Assembly (NCBI GenBank): GCA_905193395.1
Contig: CAJJOO010000128.1
Span: 1 to 5,272 of the forward strand
Direction: 5' to 3'
Source of the DNA: an uncultured Porphyromonadaceae bacterium
GTDB lineage: Bacteria; Bacteroidota; Bacteroidia; Bacteroidales; Muribaculaceae
DNA length: 5,272 nt
Position 1 is the first letter of the stretch. Every line of letters begins with the position of its first letter. Of this stretch, positions 1 to 5,272 are shown piece by piece. Position numbers and translations under genes: made by a program. Below the pieces are notes generated by a model, which searched no databases, was not told where the DNA came from, and saw only the letters and a program-made list of their open reading frames with translations.

Positions 1-162
1 GCCCAGCGTCTGCGCCCGCCAGAGCGTTTCGCCCGTCACGCGGTCGCAGGCCATGTAGGCGCCCGTGCCGTCGCCAAAGCCCACGGCAAGACGCGCCTCG
101 CCCTGCGCGTCCGAGAACTCGAACAGCGTCGGGCTGCCGGCCAGACCCTTTGCCTCGCAGGC
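1..162 (-). CDS. Fragment of a PQQ-like beta-propeller repeat protein (partial at both ends)
   Basis: The minus strand is open for 54 codons from 162 down to the window edge. The conceptual peptide contains GSPTLFEF, then AVGFGDGTGAYMACD, then VTGETLWRAQTLG. This is the layout of a PQQ/BamB-type propeller blade: a 'SP' strand, a 'DG..yA.D' strand, then 'TGe.LWr...lG'. Such repeats are found in quinoprotein dehydrogenases, BamB and many exported scaffold proteins, so the function of the whole protein cannot be told from one blade. No start codon or N-terminus precedes the homology. The minus frame stays open to about 200, but there it only mirrors the plus-strand peptidase. The gene therefore looks cut at the junction near 160 and continues beyond the left edge. 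The assignment rests on the pattern of a single repeat, so confidence is moderate. Confidence 0.45.
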
Positions 163-171
163 CAAGGGACT
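143..171. repeat. 13-bp imperfect inverted repeat at the gene junction
   Basis: The arms are agaccctttgcct (143-155) and aggccaagggact (159-171), with 11 of 13 positions complementary and a 3-base spacer. They sit exactly where the minus-strand propeller fragment gives way to the plus-strand peptidase. Read outward, the two arms encode similar words: EAKGLAG on the minus strand and QAKGLVA on the plus strand. A short inverted repeat at a head-to-head junction is what inversion or fold-back chimera formation would leave, but an arm of this length can also occur by chance. Confidence 0.55.
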
Positions 172-928
172 TGTGGCACCGCGTGAATTCTTCACCATGA
201 ACTCCGACGGCAATACGCTGAACGGCTTCATCATCAAGCCACGCGATTTCAACCCATCAAAGCGCTATCCCGTGGTGATGTACCAGTACAGCGGCCCGCA
301 GTCGCAGGAAGTGCTGCACCGCTGGCAACTGGACTGGATGGACGCCTTTGCCGCCAAGGGATACGTGGTGGTATGTGTCGACGGACGTGGTACCGGCGGA
401 CGCGGCCGCAAATTCTGCGACATTGTCTACAAGCGTCTGGGATATTACGAAACAATCGACCAACTGGCCGCAGCGCGTCACGCCGCCTCGCTGCCCTATG
501 CCGATGCCTCGCGCATCGCGATTTTCGGCTGGAGCTACGGAGGCTATGAGGCACTGATGTGCGCCACAGCCCTCGACAACCCCTACAAAGCCGCCGTGGC
601 CGTCGCCCCCGTGACCGACTGGCGCTTCTACGACTCCGTTTATGCCGAACGCTACATGCTCACGCCGGCACAGAACGAGGACGGCTACCGGCAGTCGGCT
701 CCGCTCACCACGGCCCACCGTCTGCAATGCCCCCTGCTGATGATGTATGGCACGGCCGACGACAATGTGCATCCCGCCAACACGCTCGAATTCGTTTCGC
801 GGCTCCAGAGCGCCGGCATCCTCTGCGACATGCTCGTGTTCCCCAACATGAACCATTCCATCAACGGCTGCAACGCCCGGTCGGTGGTATACGCCAACAT
901 GCTCCGCTGGCTTGACAAAAACCTTTAA
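155..928 (+). CDS. DPP IV-like S9 serine peptidase, C-terminal catalytic domain only (5'-truncated)
   Basis: This is the alpha/beta-hydrolase domain of a dipeptidyl-peptidase IV family (S9B) enzyme, a periplasmic or envelope peptidase that removes N-terminal dipeptides. Counting residues from the GTG at 65, the marks are: family-typical opening APREFF (38-43); KRYPVVMYQYSGP with the oxyanion-type Tyr75; CVDGRGTGGRG (104-114); nucleophile Ser157 in GWSYGG (codon at 533); Asp232 in GTADDNVH; and His264 in MNHSI. The catalytic triad is complete. Family members have several hundred residues of N-terminal beta-propeller before this domain, and that part is absent. An in-frame stop lies at 56-58, and everything translated before about 155 is antisense to the propeller fragment, so the GTG at 65 is not a real start. 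The first in-frame ATG is at 197, inside the domain. As it stands the gene is a remnant or an artefact of the junction. The next gene starts 12 bp after the stop. Confidence 0.85.
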   Translation, partial: SQAKGLVAPREFFTMNSDGNTLNGFIIKPRDFNPSKRYPVVMYQYSGPQSQEVLHRWQLDWMDAFAAKGYVVVCVDGRGTGGRGRKFCDIVYKRLGYYETIDQLAAARHAASLPYADASRIAIFGWSYGGYEALMCATALDNPYKAAVAVAPVTDWRFYDSVYAERYMLTPAQNEDGYRQSAPLTTAHRLQCPLLMMYGTADDNVHPANTLEFVSRLQSAGILCDMLVFPNMNHSINGCNARSVVYANMLRWLDKNL

Positions 929-940
929 TACCCCTCCGTC

Positions 941-2227
941 ATGCCTCGTAAAAACCTAGACGCCACTCACCGCCTGCTGTTCAGTCTGTGGTTCTCATGG
1001 ACGATATGCATGCTGGCCTACGCCATTGTATTCAACCTCGCGTTTGTAGTTGACAAGCACTGGATGGCCCTCCCTGTGCTGCTGCTGTCCTATATTCTGC
1101 TTGTCTACTCGCGTCGCACCTCCACCAACGGACATCCCGGCTGCGTAATGCTGCTCCGTACCACTGTCCAGGTACTGTTCTATACCGCCCTGATAATGGA
1201 AATCTGCGTGGTTGTGGTCCACTTCAATCTGCTGCGGCATCTTCCGTGGTTCAAGGCCACCAATGATGCCATTCCATTCATCACCTGCCTCATCCTGGCT
1301 CCCGTGATGGCTATTGTTACTATGTGGAAACTTGTCGCGGGACAGAACTCGCGTTTCTGCGCCGAATGTCGCGCCCGCAACGGGTATGCCCCCGGCACCT
1401 CGGTGGTTTCGCGCGTTTTCGAGTCCGAGACACGCTATCAGATGCAGATCGTGCTGATGATGAGCCTCGGAATGGCAGCCGTTCAGTGGTGGTACTATTT
1501 TGCCTTCTACATCAACATCAACTTCAATACGCCCGACCATTTCTTCTTCAACATAATGCCGGCGGTCATCGTGTTGTTGTCCTGCGTTCTGATGTGGATG
1601 CGATATACCAACATGACCCACATGGTCGGCCCCATGACCGAGCCGGATTCAAACGTCGGCTCGGTGGTCCGCTACCTGATTGTCCACGACGACAGCCTGC
1701 TGCTGCACGAGGACGAACACCACCGATACGACACTCCCGCCACGGCCGATGTCGATGTGAGGACTTTCCTTTCGCCCGAGGAGGCGAAAAAACTCTTTGT
1801 CAAGATTTCCGGACTCGATGACGCGAAATTACGCTATCTATATTCCAACAAGGCCTTCAACATGTCGGCCGAGGTGATACACTACGCAGCCTTCGTAGAC
1901 AACGATTCCACAGGCGTCCTCGAAGGGAAATGGACCTCGCTCGACGAGATTGACCGACTGATGCGCCGCTCGCGCCTGTCCGCCGACATGTGCGACGAAG
2001 TGTACCGCATCTTCACCGTCACCATGGCCTGGAAAACTTACAGCCGCGAGGGCAAACGCCTCTACCCCATCAAGCATTATCGTCCAACGTTCCGTCTCCG
2101 CGATTTCCGCGACTGGGCGGTGGACTACGAAGATCCCGTATGGCTCGATGTGGCCAGCAACAACGAAGACCGTCCTTTCTATCGCACCCGCCGCCTGTGG
2201 AGGCGCCTAACCGGCAGCAATACATGA
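941..2227 (+). CDS. Six-helix membrane protein with C-terminal degenerate Nudix-like domain
   Basis: I do not recognise a named family. The 428-residue product has hydrophobic stretches at about 13-36, 41-57, 69-95, 110-132, 168-190 and 201-222, so roughly six membrane helices. A CxxC pair (Cys140, Cys143 in RFCAEC) lies in the loop between helices 4 and 5. The soluble tail from about 240 has the element order of a Nudix fold: a first strand (VVRYLIVHDDSLLL, 242-255), YDTPAT where a Nudix protein has its 'lPGG' turn, a helix with SPEEAKKLFVKISGL (278-292) at the Nudix-box position, strands 298-319, and EGKWTSLDEIDRLM (328-341), which resembles the 'W.sldEl..l' motif after the box. The catalytic REUXEE is replaced by KLFVKI, keeping only the following Gly-Leu, so hydrolysis is unlikely; ligand sensing or a structural role is possible. 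The ATG at 941 follows the peptidase stop by 12 bp, and the stop overlaps the miaA start as ATGA. Confidence 0.8.
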   Translation: MPRKNLDATHRLLFSLWFSWTICMLAYAIVFNLAFVVDKHWMALPVLLLSYILLVYSRRTSTNGHPGCVMLLRTTVQVLFYTALIMEICVVVVHFNLLRHLPWFKATNDAIPFITCLILAPVMAIVTMWKLVAGQNSRFCAECRARNGYAPGTSVVSRVFESETRYQMQIVLMMSLGMAAVQWWYYFAFYININFNTPDHFFFNIMPAVIVLLSCVLMWMRYTNMTHMVGPMTEPDSNVGSVVRYLIVHDDSLLLHEDEHHRYDTPATADVDVRTFLSPEEAKKLFVKISGLDDAKLRYLYSNKAFNMSAEVIHYAAFVDNDSTGVLEGKWTSLDEIDRLMRRSRLSADMCDEVYRIFTVTMAWKTYSREGKRLYPIKHYRPTFRLRDFRDWAVDYEDPVWLDVASNNEDRPFYRTRRLWRRLTGSNT

Positions 2228-3123
2228 GTTGTCCGCTGCTGGTGATTACCGGACCCACGGCTTCGGGCAAGACCCGGCTGGCCGTGGCCGCGGCCCGGCG
2301 CACGGGAGGCGAAATTGTCAGCGCCGACTCGCGCCAGGTTTATCGCGGAATGGACATCGGTACAGGCAAGGACATCGAGGAATACGGCGACGTGCCCGTA
2401 CATATGCTCGACATCGTCCCCGCCGGATACAAGTACAACCTTTTTGAATATCTCCGCGACGCCAACGCCGCCATAGACGATATCCGCGGCCGCGGCCGCC
2501 TGCCCATTGTGGCCGGTGGCACGGAAGGACTGATGAATGGCCTCCGGCTGCCGATGGTGCCTCCCGACGAGGCTCTGCGCGAATCCCTGCGCGGAAAAAG
2601 TCTCACGGAACTCACCGCCATCCTCGCGGGCATGAAACGCCTGCACAATACCACCGACGTCGACACGCCTGCCCGCGCCATCCGCGCCATTGAAATCGAA
2701 AAATATTACGCCTCGCATCCCGACCTGGCCGTCAACGCCGTCCCCCACCCTGTCGAAGGCGCCGTGGCCGTGTGCGTTGATATCCCGCGCGACCTGCGCC
2801 GGCAGCGTATCACGCTTCGCCTGAAACAAAGGCTCGAAAACGGAATGATAGACGAGGTGAAACGCCTTCTGGACAGTGGCATCGCTCCCGACGACCTGAT
2901 TTATTACGGCCTGGAATACAAATTCGTGACCGAGTATCTGCTGGGCCGCTCCTCGCGCGACGAAATGTTCCACGGCCTCGAAACCGCCATCCACCAGTTT
3001 GCCAAACGCCAGATGACCTGGTTCCGCGGAATGGAACGCCGCGGTTTCAGACTCCATTATCTGCCATTCGACATGCCTTCCGACGAATTTGCCGAACGGG
3101 TGGCGCAACTTGCCGGACTATGA
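2224..3123 (+). CDS. miaA: tRNA dimethylallyltransferase MiaA (short Bacteroidetes form)
   Basis: MiaA transfers a dimethylallyl group from DMAPP to N6 of A37 in tRNAs that read UNN codons; it acts in the cytoplasm. The 299-residue product shows the P-loop GPTASGKT (10-17), SADSRQVYRGMDIGTGKD (33-50) with the catalytic-type Asp35, AGYKYNLFEY (67-76), VDTPARAIRAIEI (146-158), LRRQRITLRL followed by GMIDEV (191-212), YYGLEYKF (227-234) and HQFAKRQMTWFRGMERRGF (257-275). The start at 2224 forms an ATGA overlap with the upstream stop and lies nine codons before the P-loop; the frame is open further upstream but that part is antisense-like filler. One oddity is that the conserved GGTGLY motif reads GGTEGLMNG (98-106), so about four residues seem missing after Thr100. 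A second apparent four-residue gap follows Tyr54. Both are in frame, so the gene is open but may be impaired. The stop overlaps the next start, again as ATGA. Confidence 0.93.
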   Translation: MSCPLLVITGPTASGKTRLAVAAARRTGGEIVSADSRQVYRGMDIGTGKDIEEYGDVPVHMLDIVPAGYKYNLFEYLRDANAAIDDIRGRGRLPIVAGGTEGLMNGLRLPMVPPDEALRESLRGKSLTELTAILAGMKRLHNTTDVDTPARAIRAIEIEKYYASHPDLAVNAVPHPVEGAVAVCVDIPRDLRRQRITLRLKQRLENGMIDEVKRLLDSGIAPDDLIYYGLEYKFVTEYLLGRSSRDEMFHGLETAIHQFAKRQMTWFRGMERRGFRLHYLPFDMPSDEFAERVAQLAGL

Positions 3124-4049
3124 GGTTACTGACAGCCGCCATACTTCTTTCGGCCGTTTTCCGGCAGGCCACGGCGACACCCGAGGTACTTTCGGACACC
3201 GTCACATCAGGCGCGGCCGAATATCTGGTCTACCACCTGCGTGTGGCGCTGCCGGAAAAGGCCGACCACGGCTTTTCACTCGAATGGCAGCAGCCGGGCG
3301 ACAGCCTGCGCTGTTTCGCCCGCGTACGCACCTGCGAGCGCGACCTGCCCGAAGGCTGGGACCCGGAGGCAAGCGTGACAATCGGCCATCGCTGCGGCAA
3401 CACCGAGACCATAGACCGTGAAGACATAATAATCGTGAACCGTGCCTTCCACAACGACGGATATTCCCTGAGACTGTCAGCCGGACCCGGCGGCTGCATC
3501 CTGGAATGGGGCAACACACGCGCCGACGGAAGCGCCGTGGTTCCTTTTCCCGCCGACGGCCCGGTGAGGATTACGGCCTCGGCCGACACCGACGCACGCC
3601 CGGTGCGCAACGACCTGCGCGGACGCTTCATGCCGCCGCGACGCCGCGCGCCTTTTGAAAGTGAGCGCCAACTCTACGACCACCTGCGTGCCTCACACGA
3701 CCCGCGCGAAGGCCTGTGGCAACTGTTCGACAGCGACACCGAGCCCAAGAAGGCCCGTGTCGGAGGCAACTATGTGCTGGCGACGGCAAACGCCGGCGAC
3801 GGCGAATTTGTTATCATTTACATCTCCGGAGCCGAAAACGGGAACTGGCAGTCCCTCGACATCAAGGGCCGTTTCAGCCGCGGAATCTACGATGCCTCGT
3901 ACGTCATGGAATGGATTGACGCCGACGGACGCCTTCTGGACCGCGGCACGGGCCTTAACTTCGAGGGCGATCTGCTGTCGCTTTTCTTCCCCTATAACGG
4001 GGCGCGCATGCGGCTGGGCCGCATCCCCGTGCCTCAAAACGACGATTAA
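3120..4049 (+). CDS. Exported protein of unknown function
   Basis: This 309-residue product has no family I can name. It starts with a short Sec-type signal peptide: MR, a hydrophobic core at 3-14 (LLTAAILLSAVF), then an AxA-type site (ATA, 17-19), with cleavage expected after Ala19. There is no lipobox cysteine, so a soluble periplasmic or secreted protein is expected. The N-terminal half (about 25-160) is strand-rich, with four cysteines (65, 72, 92, 126) that could form disulfides. A basic, proline-containing linker (RGRFMPPRRR, 167-176) leads to a second strand-rich module (180-305) with WQLFDSDTEPKKARVGGNYVL near its start, VIIYISGAENGNWQSLDIKG in the middle and a hydrophobic LLSLFFPY (285-292) near its end. 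The start codon overlaps the miaA stop (ATGA) and recR begins 6 bp after the stop, so it is expressed with both. Nothing in the sequence shows an enzymatic site. Confidence 0.82.
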   Translation: MRLLTAAILLSAVFRQATATPEVLSDTVTSGAAEYLVYHLRVALPEKADHGFSLEWQQPGDSLRCFARVRTCERDLPEGWDPEASVTIGHRCGNTETIDREDIIIVNRAFHNDGYSLRLSAGPGGCILEWGNTRADGSAVVPFPADGPVRITASADTDARPVRNDLRGRFMPPRRRAPFESERQLYDHLRASHDPREGLWQLFDSDTEPKKARVGGNYVLATANAGDGEFVIIYISGAENGNWQSLDIKGRFSRGIYDASYVMEWIDADGRLLDRGTGLNFEGDLLSLFFPYNGARMRLGRIPVPQNDD

Positions 4050-4055
4050 AAGAAT

Positions 4056-4670
4056 ATGGAACAGGAATTTCAATCCACCCTGCTGGAGAACGCCGTGACG
4101 GAACTGTCGCGCCTTCCCGGAATCGGCCGCAAGACGGCCCTGAGGCTGGCACTGCACCTGCTGCGTCGTCCCGAGGGCGAGGCCGTGGCCCTGGGGCGCG
4201 CGATAACCGACCTGCGGCAGGGCATCACATATTGCAGGGTCTGCCACAATATCAGCGAGAGCGAGGTGTGCCCCGTATGTTCCGACAGCCGCCGCGACCG
4301 CTCTACCGTATGCGTTGTTGAAAATGTCCGCGATGTGATGTGCGTCGAACGCACCGCCCGCTACAACGGTCTCTACCATGTCCTGGGCGGCCTTATTTCG
4401 CCTATCGACGGCATCGGTCCCCAGGAACTGGAAATCACTTCGCTGGTTGAGCGTGCGGCCGCCGGCGATGTGGCCGAAGTGATTCTGGCCCTCAGCCCAA
4501 CAATGGAAGGCGACACCACGGGTTATTACATCTATCGGCGGCTGCGTGCCGAGGCCCCGCAGGTGGCCGTGACCCGCCTGGCTCGCGGCGTGGCCGTCGG
4601 CAACGAACTGGAATATACAGACGAACTTACGCTCGGCCGCTCGATTCTCGACCGTCGCCCATACGAATAA
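4056..4670 (+). CDS. recR: Recombination mediator protein RecR
   Basis: RecR works with RecO and RecF to load RecA onto SSB-coated single-stranded DNA in gap repair. The 204-residue product has the usual family length and all its parts in order: a helix-hairpin-helix with LPGIGRKTA (20-28); a four-cysteine zinc site, CRVC (60-63) and CPVC (72-75); a Toprim domain starting at CVVENVRDV (86-94) with the conserved Glu89; [15 protein letters not shown] (111-125); [15 protein letters not shown] (145-159); and the C-terminal [20 protein letters not shown] (173-192) followed by GRSILDRR. The ATG at 4056 gives the normal N-terminus ([14 protein letters not shown]). The gene follows the exported-protein gene by 6 bp and precedes the acetyltransferase by 15 bp. 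No residue is unusual, so a functional protein is expected. Confidence 0.97.
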   Translation: MEQEFQSTLLENAVTELSRLPGIGRKTALRLALHLLRRPEGEAVALGRAITDLRQGITYCRVCHNISESEVCPVCSDSRRDRSTVCVVENVRDVMCVERTARYNGLYHVLGGLISPIDGIGPQELEITSLVERAAAGDVAEVILALSPTMEGDTTGYYIYRRLRAEAPQVAVTRLARGVAVGNELEYTDELTLGRSILDRRPYE

Positions 4671-4685
4671 AAATGCTTTCACACC

Positions 4686-5149
4686 ATGCCACAAAAAGTT
4701 GAGATAAGACTGCGGGCACCAGAACCCGACGATGTAGATTCCATTTACGCCTGGGAGAACGACGGCCCGGAAGCCGCGCCGGCCCCGATATCGCGCTTCA
4801 AAGTATGGGAATATGTGCAGAACTACAATCCGGATCCCCTGCACAGCGGCGAGGCACGCCTGATTGTGACCGACGCCGCAAGCGGCGAGAAAGTGGGTTG
4901 CATGGACCTATTCACGGTCGATGCCTGCAACCGGCATGCCGGAGTAGGTATCTACATCGCTCCGTCGAAGCGGCGGCTGGGCTATGGCAGCGCCGCGCTG
5001 GCCGGTGTCGAAGATTTGCAGCCGGGAACACGGCTTCGCGCGCCCTTTTCGCCAATGCCGGATTCCGCTCCGCCGGGCGCCTGCGCTCCTGGATAAGGCG
5101 CGGAAACACCTACGAAGACGTCATGATTGTGCAGAAACTGCTGCCTTAA
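4686..5149 (+). pseudogene. GNAT acetyltransferase, disrupted by an internal deletion and frameshift
   Basis: The first part, from the ATG at 4686, matches RimJ/RimL/SpeG-type GNAT enzymes, which move an acetyl group from acetyl-CoA to an amine. It has IRLRAPEPDD (7-16), YAWEND (21-26), SRFKVWEYVQNY (36-47), GCMDLF (71-76), AGVGIYIAP (85-93) and the acetyl-CoA loop RRLGYGSAAL (96-105). After GVED (107-110, codon ending at 5015) family similarity stops, and this frame runs on to a stop at 5094-5096 with an unrelated tail. The expected C-terminus resumes in another frame from about 5018: AAGNTASRALFANAGF, then LRSWIRRGNTYEDVMIVQKL, ending with TAA at 5147-5149. From GYG to the conserved Asn of the second part there are 47 nt where relatives have about 90, so about 43 nt seem lost, a length that also explains the frame change. 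Strand beta5 and the LGLH region are gone, so the 136-residue product should be inactive. The target substrate is unknown. Confidence 0.8.
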
Positions 5150-5185
5150 TGCCCGGTTATAGTCGGAAATTTGCGGGCGGCACTA

Positions 5186-5215
5186 TTGCTAAATTCGATT
5201 TTTTGCTTAACTTTG
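5186..5215 (+). promoter_or_regulatory. Bacteroides-type promoter (-33 TTG, -7 TAACTTTG)
   Basis: TAACTTTG at 5208-5215 matches the Bacteroides -7 consensus TAnnTTTG exactly. A TTG at 5186-5188 lies 19 bp upstream, which is the known spacing for the -33 element. The surrounding stretch 5181-5235 is clearly richer in A and T than the genes on either side. Transcription would begin a few bases after 5215 and give a leader of roughly 10-15 bases before the ATG at 5234. No Shine-Dalgarno sequence is visible, as is usual in this phylum. I see no other promoter this good between the genes upstream. Confidence 0.7.
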
Positions 5216-5233
5216 CAAGGTAATTGACTATCC

Positions 5234-5272
5234 ATGCCAGAAATCCCCGCCGACGATCCCCGACTGATTGAA
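5234..5272 (+). CDS. Start of an unidentified gene (3' truncated by the window)
   Basis: An ATG at 5234 opens a frame that continues to the window end and encodes MPEIPADDPRLIE. It lies 18 bases after the promoter's -7 element and is the first ATG there, so it is a likely true start. Thirteen residues are too few to name a family. The gene probably forms a new transcription unit, separate from the run that ends at 5149. Confidence 0.5.
   Translation, partial: MPEIPADDPRLIE

Noticed and set aside
65..154. GTG start at 65 giving a longer N-terminus for the peptidase
   Set aside because: The first 30 residues have no family similarity, are rich in Pro, Arg and Ser, and are the antisense reading of the propeller-repeat fragment. 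The true gene begins left of a lost segment.
995..1621. Minus-strand frame of 208 codons rich in His and Gln opposite the membrane protein
   Set aside because: The His, Gln and Asn bias is the expected reverse reading of Val, Leu and Met codons in membrane helices.
1990..2223. Upstream start that would add 78 residues to MiaA
   Set aside because: This part is an out-of-frame reading of the membrane-protein gene. The ATG at 2224 puts the P-loop at the usual distance from the N-terminus and makes an ATGA overlap.
2179..3108. Long open frame of 309 codons on the minus strand opposite miaA
   Set aside because: It mirrors miaA and arises from GC-rich codon use. It has no recognisable motif and would need an antisense gene over a certain one.
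3693..4844. Open frame of 383 codons on the minus strand across three genes
   Set aside because: It spans recR and parts of two neighbours in antisense, has a composition typical of shadow frames (many His, Gly, Val) and shows no domain.
5000..5030. Programmed ribosomal frameshift in the acetyltransferase
   Set aside because: There is no slippery heptamer or downstream structure at the switch, and a simple change of frame would still leave a core strand of the fold missing.
941..5149. The gene run as a new defence or secretion system
   Set aside because: Two members are certain housekeeping genes (miaA, recR), the acetyltransferase is a common family, and no nuclease, effector, immunity or mobile-element gene is present.
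5151..5178. Possible terminator hairpin after the acetyltransferase
   Set aside because: Only five base pairs (gcccg / cgggc) around an 18-base loop, with no T run directly after it. The T6 run at 5199-5204 is about 20 bases away and lies inside the promoter spacer.

Overview
This window reads as a piece of a GC-rich Bacteroidales genome, possibly Muribaculaceae (family-level placement is a weak inference). The pointers are an S9/DPP IV-type peptidase, the short Bacteroidetes-style form of MiaA, a RecR with Bacteroidetes-like wording, no clear Shine-Dalgarno sites, and one promoter that matches the Bacteroides -33/-7 consensus (TTG, 19 bp, TAnnTTTG).

Positions 1 to about 165 hold a minus-strand fragment resembling one PQQ-type beta-propeller repeat. 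From about 155-185 onward the plus strand encodes the C-terminal catalytic domain of a dipeptidyl-peptidase IV-like enzyme, ending at 928. The two fragments point away from each other and both lack their N-terminal parts. They meet at a 13-bp imperfect inverted repeat (143-155 / 159-171), which suggests a rearrangement breakpoint or an assembly chimera.

Positions 941-5149 are a tight run of plus-strand genes with gaps of 12, -4, -4, 6 and 15 bp, counted from the peptidase stop. They are a six-helix membrane protein with a degenerate Nudix-like cytoplasmic domain, miaA (tRNA A37 prenylation), an exported protein of unknown function, recR (recombinational repair) and a GNAT acetyltransferase. 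Two of the joints are ATGA stop/start overlaps, so the genes are probably co-transcribed and partly translationally coupled. No common pathway is evident: a tRNA modification gene and a DNA repair gene sit beside envelope proteins, as in many housekeeping operons.

The GNAT gene is broken. Its first part and its C-terminal part lie in different frames, with about 43 nt apparently missing between them. miaA is open throughout but seems to lack four residues of its conserved GGTGLY motif. Positions 5150-5233 are an AT-richer intergenic stretch with a good Bacteroides-type promoter, followed by the first 13 codons of another gene at 5234.

I see no RNA genes, CRISPR arrays, mobile elements or recognisable new multi-gene system. 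The points most worth checking are the junction near 160, the membrane-bound Nudix-like protein, and the internal losses in miaA and the acetyltransferase.
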